A stretch of DNA of 25,483 bases from CAZKNF01 sp964554105 (GTDB taxonomy: Bacteria; Bacteroidota; Rhodothermia; Rhodothermales; VXPQ01): NCBI GenBank assembly GCA_964554105.1, contig CAZKNF010000049.1, positions 1-25,483 on the forward strand, given 5' to 3'. Made by a program: the position numbers and the translations under genes. Below the pieces are notes generated by a model. It did no database searches and was not told the DNA's origin. It worked only from the letters and a program-made list of their open reading frames with translations. The stretch's first letter is position 1. Each line of letters begins with the position of its first letter. This document shows, piece by piece, positions 1 to 7,488 of the stretch.

Positions 1-2162
1 TCGTAATCGAGAAGCGGTACGTCCGGAACGACGCGACGGTTTTCGGAGCCCAGGTTAGGATCTACATGATCCACGACGGTTCAGGTGACCCCCTCGGCAG
101 CGTGGCGATGCATACCGATGTTACCGAGCGTAAGCAGATCGAAGCCACCCGTCGCCGCGAAGCAAGCGAGCTGGAGGAGGCAAAGGCGATCGCGGAGGAA
201 CATGCAGCGCGGCTCGGAGACATCGTCGAGGAACTGCAGATCGCCCGCGAGCGAGCCGAGGACGCAACGCGCTCGAAGAGCGAATTCCTCGCTGTGATGA
301 GTCACGAGATACGCACTCCGATGAACGGGGTGATCGGGATCACGGATCTCCTGCTTCAGACGGATCTTCGGGAGGAGCAGCGCGAGCTCGCCGAGACGAT
401 CCGCACGAGCGGCGAGAGCCTTCTCCGCATTATCAACGACATTCTAGATTTCAGTAAGATTGAGGCCGGCAGACTCGAACTCGAAAGTGAGCCGTTCGAG
501 CTGCGCGCCTGCATCGAGGCGGCGTTTGACACGATCTCCCCTCCTGCCGCTTCGAAACGACTATCCGTCGCCTACTTGATCGACCCGGCTGTTCCCGAGT
601 GGATCGAGGGCGACCTGATGCGTCTTCGGCAGGTGCTGGTGAATCTACTTAGCAATGCCATCAAGTTTACGGACGAAGGCGAAGTGATTCTCGAGGTCAC
701 CTCCGAGGAAGGTGCGGGATCGCCCGAGCTGCACGTCTCAGTTCGCGACACGGGTATCGGTATTCCCGAAGAACGGATGGACCGGCTCTTTCACTCCTTC
801 AGCCAGGTAGACGCGTCCACGACGAGGCAGTACGGCGGCTCCGGGCTCGGGCTGGTGATCAGTAAGGGTCTCAGTGAATCGATGGGTGGATCGATGTGGG
901 CCGAAAGCGAGGTCGGGCGCGGATCAATTTTCCACTTTACTCTCAAGGCACGCCCGGTCGCTCCGCCGAAGGACGAAGCGTTAACCACCCTCGCCGGAAT
1001 GCGCGTTCTCATCGTTGACCGCCATGCGGCGACTCGTGAGATGATCGGCCGCGAGCTGGAGCGTTTCCATCTCGTTGTCACGAAGGCATCCTCTGAATCC
1101 GAGGTTTTCGCTTTGATGAAGGAAGGGACTTTCGATGTGATGATCGCCGACGCTGAAATGGAAGCGTTCGACGGCCCGACGCTCGGGCGGATTATCACGC
1201 GGGCGTCTCGACACCGAGATCTACCAATTATTTTTACCCACCACCTGGGACGGCGCATCGACCGAACGCGCTTTAAGGCTGCAGGGTACCTGACGAAGCC
1301 CGTGAAGCAAGCACAACTGCGCAGTATTCTCGCCGATACGCTAGATCCGCTCTCCAATAATCACCTTCCCGCGCCGTCCAAAATCGACGGCCCGCCTGCC
1401 ATGATCGAAACAACCGCACTCCGTGTTCTCCTTGCAGAAGACAATCTTATCAATCAGAAAGTCGCGCTTTCGATGCTCAAGAAGCTCGGAGTCGAGGCAG
1501 ACGTGGCCAAGAACGGCGTGGAGGCCCTGTCAGCCGTAGAGCAGACGCAGTTCGACGTGATCTTAATGGACATCATGATGCCCGAGCTGGACGGCATCGA
1601 GGCGACCAAACAGATCATCGAGCGACTTCCTGTAGAGCGGAGACCGCGAATCATCGCGCTTACGGCGAATGCCATGCAAGGTGATCGGGAGCGGTGCCTC
1701 AACGCCGGCATGGATGAATACCTCACCAAGCCGATACGTGCGGACGATCTGCTCGACGTCTTCGAGCGGTGTCGTCGCATTGGAGGCGACGGCGTGCCTA
1801 CGAAGGAAGAGGCGGAGGCCGTCGTCAGTCCGACGATGCTGTCGGAGCTCAATGAAATGCTCGGCGGCGGAGATCCGGAATTCATGGTCGGGCTGGTCGA
1901 CGAGTTCCTCACCGATTCCGAGAATCTGATGGTTCAGATTCGCGAAGCGGTTCGGACAAACGCCGCCTCAGCGCTGCACTACGCGGCCCATACCTTGAAA
2001 TCGAGCGCGGCCGTGTTCGGAGCGGATGACATGGCGACCACGTGCAAGACGCTCGAGAAGGCAGGCAAAGAGGGTGGTCTCTCGCAGGCGCCCCGCCTGC
2101 TGGTTCAGCTGGAGACTCAGTTCGCCCGCGTGAAGAAGGGGCTAGAGAAGCACGTGACGTAG
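1..2162 (+). CDS. Hybrid sensor histidine kinase (PAS-HisKA-HATPase-REC-REC-HPt), 5' end outside window
   Basis: A multi-domain phosphorelay kinase. The frame is open from base 3 to the window edge and encodes the end of a PAS domain (…HTDVTERKQ), so the gene starts upstream; the ATG at 66 is internal. Numbering from that ATG, a coiled coil (25-70) leads to the HisKA box MSHEIRTPMNG with phospho-acceptor His80. The HATPase domain follows (N-box near NLLSNAIKFTDEG, G-boxes DTGIGI and GGSGLGL). A first receiver has Asp362 and a KP motif, but its acidic pair reads VDRH instead of DD, so it may be weak. A second receiver is canonical (AEDN, Asp502 in MDIMMPELDG, TANAM, LTKP). A C-terminal HPt domain carries His642 in AHTLKSSAA. 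Thus His-Asp-His relay residues are all present, and a separate output regulator is expected but not adjacent. It converges on the metal permease gene with a 5-base gap. Signal and target are unknown. Confidence 0.95.
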   Translation, partial: VIEKRYVRNDATVFGAQVRIYMIHDGSGDPLGSVAMHTDVTERKQIEATRRREASELEEAKAIAEEHAARLGDIVEELQIARERAEDATRSKSEFLAVMSHEIRTPMNGVIGITDLLLQTDLREEQRELAETIRTSGESLLRIINDILDFSKIEAGRLELESEPFELRACIEAAFDTISPPAASKRLSVAYLIDPAVPEWIEGDLMRLRQVLVNLLSNAIKFTDEGEVILEVTSEEGAGSPELHVSVRDTGIGIPEERMDRLFHSFSQVDASTTRQYGGSGLGLVISKGLSESMGGSMWAESEVGRGSIFHFTLKARPVAPPKDEALTTLAGMRVLIVDRHAATREMIGRELERFHLVVTKASSESEVFALMKEGTFDVMIADAEMEAFDGPTLGRIITRASRHRDLPIIFTHHLGRRIDRTRFKAAGYLTKPVKQAQLRSILADTLDPLSNNHLPAPSKIDGPPAMIETTALRVLLAEDNLINQKVALSMLKKLGVEADVAKNGVEALSAVEQTQFDVILMDIMMPELDGIEATKQIIERLPVERRPRIIALTANAMQGDRERCLNAGMDEYLTKPIRADDLLDVFERCRRIGGDGVPTKEEAEAVVSPTMLSELNEMLGGGDPEFMVGLVDEFLTDSENLMVQIREAVRTNAASALHYAAHTLKSSAAVFGADDMATTCKTLEKAGKEGGLSQAPRLLVQLETQFARVKKGLEKHVT

Positions 2163-2167
2163 GCTTC

Positions 2168-3280
2168 TCAGGTCTCCACGATCGATTCTCGAGCGAGGGA
2201 CCTTCCTTGTTCTGTTAGCTCCAGATATCCGTCGAGGCGGCGCACGAGGTCGTCCTCCTGTGCGCGTTCGACGATGCGTCGCGCGAACGACCGTTCCCAG
2301 CTCAGGTGTTCCTCGAGGTGCGCGATGCGATTCTCCTGCTCCGCCTCAGGTAGTCCTTCATGGTTGAGCAGGTGAATGGTCAACATTTTCTCGGCGAACA
2401 GCCATGTATTGCGCCGGCGCCGCCGCACCGCGGCGAGGACGCCGTGCTGCGGCGCGAACAAATAGGCGAGGGTAAAGAAGACGCCAACCATCGTCGCCAT
2501 CGCACCCGCGATGGAGGCGTCCAGCATATGTGCGAGCCAGAATCCCGAGACGGCGGACGCGATGCCGATGAGGACGCTGATTCCGAGCATCCACGCGAGA
2601 CGGTCGGTAAGGAGAAAGGCCGCAGCCGCCGGACCGATCATGAGCGCCACGACGAGAATAGCCCCGACCGCGTCGAACGCCGCCACGGCCGTCACCGAAA
2701 CGAGCGTCATCAGTCCGTAGTGGATCAGGACCGGGATAAAGCCGAGAGCTGCCGCGAGTCCGGCATCGAATGTGGCCAGCTTCAGTTCTTTGTAGAGCGC
2801 CGCGATGAAGATCGCGTTCAGCAGCCCAACGGCGCCCATCACGTAGAGCGAGCGGGGCCCGAGATCCCGTCCCGCGATGATAAACCGGTCGAAGGGAGCG
2901 AACGCCAGCTCACCCAGCAAGACAGCGTCCATGTCGAGGTGCACGTCGCCGGCAAAGCGCGCGATCATCACGACGCCGATGCTGAAGAGCACCGGAAACA
3001 CCAGTCCGATCGCCGCATCTTCCTTGAAAAGCCGCGTCTTCGTGAGCAATTCCACGAGCACGACCGTCAACACACCCGTGACCGCGGCCGCAAAGATTAG
3101 AATGGGCGAATTGAGGTCGTGCGTCAGGAAGAAGCCGACGACGATACCGGGTAAGATGGAGTGGCTGATGGCATCGCTCATCATCGCCATTTTTCGCAGC
3201 ACCAGAAACGCACCCGGCAGCGCGCATGCCGCGGCAACGACGGCGGCGATCAGCTGAATCTCGATCTGACCCTGGCTCAT
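2168..3280 (-). CDS. Metal (Mn/Zn/Fe) ABC transporter permease, ABC-3 family, with C-terminal winged-helix-like domain
   Basis: Inner-membrane permease of the ZnuB/TroD/MntB family, last gene of the metal operon. The membrane part (residues 1-285) has about eight hydrophobic helices and the family hallmarks DAISHSILPGIVVGF and DAVGAILVVALMIGPAAAAFLLT. After an Arg-rich segment (AAVRRRRRN) the protein runs on for about 80 residues (291-370), far beyond the usual permease length of around 270-300. This tail is soluble, charged and ends in LELTEQGRSLA, typical of the wing and last strand of DtxR/MarR-like winged helices. ATG 3280 was chosen because it overlaps the preceding stop as ATGA and has GAGGGGAGG just upstream; a longer frame to 3343 lies inside the preceding gene. 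The tail resembles, in architecture, the chlamydial YtgC-YtgR permease-repressor fusion (known family example). Whether it binds DNA here is inference. Confidence 0.92.
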   Translation of the reverse strand: MSQGQIEIQLIAAVVAAACALPGAFLVLRKMAMMSDAISHSILPGIVVGFFLTHDLNSPILIFAAAVTGVLTVVLVELLTKTRLFKEDAAIGLVFPVLFSIGVVMIARFAGDVHLDMDAVLLGELAFAPFDRFIIAGRDLGPRSLYVMGAVGLLNAIFIAALYKELKLATFDAGLAAALGFIPVLIHYGLMTLVSVTAVAAFDAVGAILVVALMIGPAAAAFLLTDRLAWMLGISVLIGIASAVSGFWLAHMLDASIAGAMATMVGVFFTLAYLFAPQHGVLAAVRRRRRNTWLFAEKMLTIHLLNHEGLPEAEQENRIAHLEEHLSWERSFARRIVERAQEDDLVRRLDGYLELTEQGRSLARESIVET

Positions 3281-4401
3281 CGTCCTCCCCTCTCCTTTCG
3301 CAGCCGCTCCGACTCGTGAACGCCCTTCTCCGTAAGCGCCCATTCGGTGGGGCCTGCGCGTTCGACGAGGCCTCGTTCCTGCAGGCGCGTCAGCGCAGGT
3401 ACGGCGCCGCCTGCTTCCGGACTCATCACGGCCAGAACTGCTTCCTGATGCGGATGCTGCGGATCGGCATGCTGAAGTCCGAGGGCGTATAAATCCAGCA
3501 GCACGGCTTCGACTTGCAGGCGCCGTGCATTTCGCCGCTCACGGATCCATCTCCATACGATCCCGCGATTCGGAGCGAGCAAGAGCGAAACGAGCACGAT
3601 TCCTCCCATGCATAATACGATGGTCGGTCCTGTCGGCATGTTTTGCATCGTGCTGCTTACCACCGCACCACTCACGCCGGCGAGTGCGCCGAGGGCCGCC
3701 GATATAACGACCATCCAGCCCAACCGATCGGTCCACTGGCGGCCTGCCGCGGCTGGTGCAACGATCATCGCACTCATGAGGACTACGCCGACGGTCTGCA
3801 GTCCGATTACGATGGCTATTACGAGGAGCGTCGTAAGGAGGACATCGAGCCGGCGCATTGGAAATCCAACCGTACGACCGAACTCCGGATCGAATGACAG
3901 CAGTTTCAGCTCTTTCCAGAAGATCACCATGAGGACGAGGCCGGTGCCGCCAAGGGCGGCCATCGTTACGACGTCGCGCTGCACGAGCGCCGCCGCCTGG
4001 CCGAATAGAAACGTATCGAGGCCCGCCTGGGTCGCATCCGGCCGCCTCTGAATGAACGTGAGCAATACGAGACCGATTCCGAAGAAAACCGAGAGCACGA
4101 TTCCCAACATGCTGTCGTACTTGATCCGTGTCGTCTGGGTTACGGACATGATCAGCAGCGTGGCGAGCCAGCCTGCTGCGCCCGCGCCCGCCATGAGCAC
4201 GATCGGGGTCTTGCTTCCGGTGAGGAGAAATGCGATAGCGATGCCCGGGAGCGCGGCATGGGAGATGGCATCGCCAAGTAGGCTCTGTCCCCGCAAGACG
4301 GCGTACGTCCCGAGTGAACCGCTCACGATGCCGAGCGTCGCGGAACCCATCGCGACCATTCCCAGCGTATAGTCCGTAAAGAGCAGCCGAAAGATCTCCA
4401 T
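3277..4401 (-). CDS. Metal (Mn/Zn/Fe) ABC transporter permease, ABC-3 family, with C-terminal winged-helix domain
   Basis: First permease of the operon, TroC/ZnuB type. Hydrophobic helices fill residues 1-285, with GDAISHAALPGIAIAFLL and a long conserved block VGVVLMSAMIVAPAAAGRQWTDRL. Residues 295-374 form a soluble extension (start LQVEAVLLDLYALG) that reads like a DtxR N-terminal winged helix: an alpha-rich start, then a recognition-helix-like PALTRLQERGLVERA and a wing ending WALTEKG. The similarity is clearer here than in the partner permease. It starts 41 bases after the ATPase gene and its stop overlaps the next start by four bases, so the two permeases are translationally coupled. Having the extension on both permeases suggests that they form a pair in the membrane with two cytosolic winged helices. 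Fusion of permease and repressor domain is established for chlamydial YtgCR; function here is inferred. Confidence 0.93.
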   Translation of the reverse strand: MEIFRLLFTDYTLGMVAMGSATLGIVSGSLGTYAVLRGQSLLGDAISHAALPGIAIAFLLTGSKTPIVLMAGAGAAGWLATLLIMSVTQTTRIKYDSMLGIVLSVFFGIGLVLLTFIQRRPDATQAGLDTFLFGQAAALVQRDVVTMAALGGTGLVLMVIFWKELKLLSFDPEFGRTVGFPMRRLDVLLTTLLVIAIVIGLQTVGVVLMSAMIVAPAAAGRQWTDRLGWMVVISAALGALAGVSGAVVSSTMQNMPTGPTIVLCMGGIVLVSLLLAPNRGIVWRWIRERRNARRLQVEAVLLDLYALGLQHADPQHPHQEAVLAVMSPEAGGAVPALTRLQERGLVERAGPTEWALTEKGVHESERLRKERGGR

Positions 4402-4442
4402 GCTAGATTCGGAATCGGAGCGTTATCGCCGTCGGGGAGGTG

Positions 4443-5300
4443 CTAAAGGCGGTTTCCGAGCTCCAGGTGGGATTCGGGAGGCCGCCCGCCGGCGATTTCG
4501 TCGCGCTCCTCGTCAACCTTCTGACTCGCTGCGGCGGTATCCGCCGATCTTTCGTCTGCATGCAAGAACGCAACGCGTCCGCCGTAGGTGAGGCGCAAGT
4601 TTTCCTCGGTGAATACCTCGTCGGCAGGTCCGCTGGCGATTCGCCGAACGTTGAGCAGCATCACGTGATCGAAATATTCGCTTACCGTCTGGAGGTCATG
4701 ATGAACGACCACCACCGTCTTGTCCGCAGCACGCAGGTCCCGGAGCAGCGTAACGATGGCTCGCTCCGTCGTGGCGTCGACACCCTGGAAGGGTTCATCC
4801 ATAAGATAGATTTCCGCTTCCTGAACGAGGGCCCGTGCGAGAAAGACGCGCTGCTGCTGACCGCCGGAGAGCTGACTTATCTGCCGATCGGCGAAGTCCT
4901 GCATGCCCACTTTCTCAAGTGCTTCCAGGGCCAGTCGCCGCTCGTTCTTTCTCGGTCGCTTAAACCATCCGAGACGGCCGTAGAGCCCCATCATTACTAC
5001 ATCGAGCACGCTCGTTGGAAAGTCCCAGTCTACGCTTCCCCGCTGTGGTACGTACGCGACGAGGCGCCGCTGCTGTTCGTACTGCTTCCCGAATATGCGG
5101 ATCTGACCTGCCGCTGTGCGTATTAGGCCGAGAATGGACTTAATGAAGGTCGTCTTGCCGGCGCCATTGGGGCCGACGATCGCCATGAGGACGCCTGATG
5201 GCACCGTCAAGTCGATATCCCATAAAACAGGCTTGTCCCGGTACGCTACCGTCAGATCTCGTACCTCAATGGCCGTTCTTTTGCCTGTTTCAGAAGACAT
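4443..5300 (-). CDS. Metal ABC transporter ATP-binding protein (ZnuC/TroB/MntA-ATPase type)
   Basis: Cytosolic ATPase that powers the two permeases. Walker A GPNGAGKTT lies at residues 43-51, the Q-loop at Gln86 (YVPQRGSVDWDFP, the form typical of Mn/Zn uptake ATPases), signature LSGGQQQR at 144-151, Walker B IYLMDEP with Asp168-Glu169, and the switch His in VVVHHDL near 202. At 285 residues it is longer than the usual 240-260; the surplus is a hydrophilic C-terminal tail (from about 250) without a recognisable domain. ATG 5300 is the first start and gives a normal N-terminus. The gene sits between the binding lipoprotein (43-base gap) and the first permease (41-base gap) and is surely co-transcribed with them. 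The metal cannot be told from the ATPase alone. Confidence 0.95.
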   Translation of the reverse strand: MSSETGKRTAIEVRDLTVAYRDKPVLWDIDLTVPSGVLMAIVGPNGAGKTTFIKSILGLIRTAAGQIRIFGKQYEQQRRLVAYVPQRGSVDWDFPTSVLDVVMMGLYGRLGWFKRPRKNERRLALEALEKVGMQDFADRQISQLSGGQQQRVFLARALVQEAEIYLMDEPFQGVDATTERAIVTLLRDLRAADKTVVVVHHDLQTVSEYFDHVMLLNVRRIASGPADEVFTEENLRLTYGGRVAFLHADERSADTAAASQKVDEERDEIAGGRPPESHLELGNRL

Positions 5301-5343
5301 TTAGCTGACGAGTTTCGAGAGCGGCGCGTTCATAAAAATATAA

Positions 5344-6294
5344 TCAGCGTACAGACGCGAGGTTCTCATCCTGGAGAGATGCCACGATCGTATCGACATT
5401 GTGTCGCATCATGCCCGTGTACGTGCCTGCCGGCGAATCCGGCGCGCCGAGCGCATCTCCGTACAGCGTGCCGCCAATCGATACCTCGGACCCGCGCGCA
5501 CGTACAGCTTCCCGAACCGCTTCAATACCTTTAGGGGAAACCGAGGACTCGATGAAGAGCGCAGGTATGCCGCGTGACACGACGAAGTCCACGAGCGCCC
5601 GGACGTCTGCCGTGCCCGCTTCCGTTGCGGTCGATATGCCCTGCAGTCCGTAGACTTCGAATCCGTACGCCCTGCCAAAGTATCCAAATGCATCGTGCGA
5701 TGTAATCAGGACGCGCCGATCTTCCGGCAACTGCGCGACCTTGTCCCGAATGTCTCTATCGAGGCGTGCGAGTTCTTCCTGATAGTCCTCCAGATTCGCC
5801 TGATAGTCGGCGGCATGCTCGGGGTCCATCGCGGAAAGCGTTTCGCTCGCCGCTTCGGCGACATCCGCCCAGAGTGAGACGTCGAACCAGACGTGCGGAT
5901 CGTAGTTACCCTGGAAAGCGGGAGATTCGAGCCACTCATCTTCTGAGATCGCCACTTCTGCCAGCGCGACGGTTTGTATGTCCCGGCGCCGCATCTGCTG
6001 AAAAACGTCCGTCAGCTTCCCTTCGAGATGAAGGCCGTTGTAGAGGACGAGATCGGCTTCAGACATGCGCGTTACGTCACCGGCGCTGGCCTGGTACAGA
6101 TGTGGATCTACACCGGGGCCCATGAGTCCGGTAACCTGGACGTGCTCGCCTCCTATCTGCCGAACCAGGTCGGCAATCATGCTCGTGGTAGCAACGACGT
6201 TGACCGCTCCATCCTGGGTCTGTCCGGGGCGATCGGCCGGACCACAGGCCCCGAACAGGGAGCTGATTGCGATGACGAGTATGAGCTGGCGCAT
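5344..6294 (-). CDS. TroA/ZnuA-family metal-binding lipoprotein (periplasmic substrate-binding protein)
   Basis: First gene of the operon; captures a divalent metal and delivers it to the permeases. The N-terminus MRQLILVIAISSLFGAC is a lipoprotein signal with the acylated Cys at 17. Candidate metal ligands match the cluster A-I pattern: His65 (DPHLY), His134 (YDPHVWFD), His200 (TSHDAFGYF) and Asp280 (YGDALG). The His-His-His-Asp set is the one described for Treponema TroA, which handles Zn and Mn; Mn-specific PsaA/MntC proteins have Glu at the third position. There is no His-rich loop, which zinc-specific ZnuA often has. The frame extends to a TTG at 6339, but ATG 6294 was preferred because it places the lipobox at the normal distance; its Shine-Dalgarno is weak. 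A promoter and a DtxR-like palindrome lie upstream. Metal identity (Mn, Zn or Fe) is not resolved. Confidence 0.94.
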   Translation of the reverse strand: MRQLILVIAISSLFGACGPADRPGQTQDGAVNVVATTSMIADLVRQIGGEHVQVTGLMGPGVDPHLYQASAGDVTRMSEADLVLYNGLHLEGKLTDVFQQMRRRDIQTVALAEVAISEDEWLESPAFQGNYDPHVWFDVSLWADVAEAASETLSAMDPEHAADYQANLEDYQEELARLDRDIRDKVAQLPEDRRVLITSHDAFGYFGRAYGFEVYGLQGISTATEAGTADVRALVDFVVSRGIPALFIESSVSPKGIEAVREAVRARGSEVSIGGTLYGDALGAPDSPAGTYTGMMRHNVDTIVASLQDENLASVR

Positions 6295-6343
6295 ATATTC
6301 TAATCGAGAATTTCTGCCAAGCAGATAACGCAACGCCAAAGGA

Positions 6344-6362
6344 TTAGTTTAGGCTAACTTTC
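6344..6362. promoter_or_regulatory. Putative DtxR/MntR/IdeR-type metal-repressor operator
   Basis: The 19-mer TTAGTTTAGGCTAACTTTC matches the classical DtxR/IdeR box (TWAGGTTAGSCTAACCTWA, recalled consensus) at about 15 of 19 positions, including the perfect core TTAGGCTAA. Directly next to it lies a second inverted repeat, AACTT-tc-AAGTT (6356-6367). It covers the expected transcription start of the metal operon, where a repressor would block polymerase. It is also upstream of the divergent thioredoxin gene. No free-standing DtxR gene is in the window; the winged helices on the two permeases are candidate ligands. Confidence 0.65.
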
Positions 6363-6367
6363 AAGTT

Positions 6368-6397
6368 AATCTACGTTCTTTGCTGCAGCGCAGTCAA
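6368..6397 (-). promoter_or_regulatory. Probable promoter of the metal-uptake operon
   Basis: On the minus strand TTGACT (6397-6392) and TAGATT (6373-6368) are spaced by 18 bases, matching a housekeeping promoter at 5/6 and 4/6 positions. The predicted start near 6361 falls inside the DtxR-like palindrome. If the host uses a Bacteroidota-type promoter (TAnnTTTG) this assignment could be wrong. Confidence 0.45.
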
Positions 6398-6539
6398 GCG
6401 GATGCGCCTGTTTTCGTGCTGCTCCGAGCGGAAAGTGAACGCTCCACGCCTATTGAGCGTTTATCCAATCGAGGAATATGATCGGACGCGGCACGACCCT
6501 ATTAGTCGCGACACGCTGAACTTTCAGACACAGAAGCAC

Positions 6540-7355
6540 ATGCCGATAGACGTAGACAACTTTGAGGATGAGGTCATCCAGACGAGCCGCAGGGTACCGG
6601 TCCTTGTCGATTTCTGGGCGCCCTGGTGTGGTCCCTGCCATGCTCTCGGGCCGATTCTCGAACGCCTGGCGGAACGTAGCGACGGCAAGTGGAAGCTGGC
6701 AAAACTGAACACCGACGAGCATCCGGATGTGTCGCAGAGATACGGGATCCGAGGGATTCCAGCGGTGAAACTGATTGTGGACGGGGAGGTCGTCGATGAA
6801 TTCACCGGCGCGCTCCCGGAGTATGCCGTAACGCAGTGGCTCGAAAAGGCGCTTCCTTCCGAAAATAAGAAGCGGCTTGCCCGGGCGGAGAGCGCCATCG
6901 AGGAGGGGAATGAGTCTACGGCGGAGTCCCTGCTTGAGGAGATTCTCGAGGATGAGCCGCAGAATCCAAAGGCGCGGTTGCTGCTCGCACGCATCCTGGC
7001 GTTTCGAGAGCCGCAGCGAGCGGCCGACCTCGCGACCGTGAGTGCATTCGCGGGAACGGGTTTCGTCCAGATCGAGGAGGCCGTCAAGACGGTGGCGCGC
7101 CTGTTTCAACTCGCGGAGGATACTGGCGCACTGCCGGAGGGGGACGGACGCGGCACCTATCTATCCGCGCTGAAAGCTCTCACTTCGCGGGACTTCGATA
7201 CGGCGCTCGAGCGGTTTATCGAGGTGATCCGAACCGATCGATATTACGACGATGACGGCGCACGGAAGGCATGCGTCGCCGTGTTCACGCTGCTCGGAGA
7301 CGATCATCCAGTGGTGAAAAAGTACCGGAGGAAGTTTGACATGGCACTGTACTAG
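6540..7355 (+). CDS. Thioredoxin-domain protein with C-terminal TPR-like region (CnoX/YbbN-like)
   Basis: Residues 1-108 are a thioredoxin fold with the complete redox motif WAPWCGPC (Cys30, Cys33) and the cis-Pro segment GIRGIPAVKLI. Residues 115-271 are helical, with TPR-like stretches (AESAIEEGNESTAESLLEEILEDEP…ARLLLARIL), and end in a region like the CnoX C-terminus (DRYYDDDGARKACVAVFTLLGDDHPVVKKYRRK). The family member YbbN/CnoX of E. coli is a chaperone-like holdase whose own motif is SxxC; here both cysteines are kept, so disulphide reduction is likely possible. The frame opens at 6402, but ATG 6540 starts the protein where thioredoxin homology begins; the preceding 46 codons look non-conserved. 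It is divergent from the metal operon and could share its control region. 271 aa. Confidence 0.9.
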   Translation: MPIDVDNFEDEVIQTSRRVPVLVDFWAPWCGPCHALGPILERLAERSDGKWKLAKLNTDEHPDVSQRYGIRGIPAVKLIVDGEVVDEFTGALPEYAVTQWLEKALPSENKKRLARAESAIEEGNESTAESLLEEILEDEPQNPKARLLLARILAFREPQRAADLATVSAFAGTGFVQIEEAVKTVARLFQLAEDTGALPEGDGRGTYLSALKALTSRDFDTALERFIEVIRTDRYYDDDGARKACVAVFTLLGDDHPVVKKYRRKFDMALY

Positions 7356-7370
7356 ACCGTCAATTGGTGC

Positions 7371-7488
7371 ATTAGCGCCTCGGTTCGTATTAACGCGTCG
7401 GTTCGTTCATTAGGACGGTCGTCCGAGCATTAGGACGTCTGTCCTCGCGTTAGGGCGACTATCGGCCCATCAGGCTGTCTGTCCGCCG
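7371..7488. repeat. Degenerate tandem repeat, six units of about 20 bp
   Basis: ATTA-like unit starts occur at 7371, 7389, 7409, 7429, 7449 and 7469, i.e. spacings 18, 20, 20, 20, 20. The clearest units are ATTAGGACGGTCGTCCGAGC (7409) and ATTAGGACGTCTGTCCTCGC (7429). Each of these holds a small inverted repeat (GGAC…GTCC, AGGAC…GTCCT). The array fills the gap between two convergent genes, and the last unit encodes the C-terminal codons of arsS. It has no T-tract, so it is not an ordinary terminator. Confidence 0.75.

Noticed and set aside
2360..3100. Long plus-strand open frame (246 codons) opposite the second permease
   Set aside because: Product is a charged, Arg/His/Asp-rich composition typical of the antisense of a hydrophobic protein; the opposite strand has a clear permease.
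4440..5126. Plus-strand open frame of 228 codons opposite the ATPase gene
   Set aside because: It lies wholly on the antisense of a complete ABC ATPase and has no domain-like pattern.
7371..7488. CRISPR array
   Set aside because: Units are contiguous 20-mers with no unique spacers, and no cas gene is in the window. The same applies to the 16-bp array at 19128.
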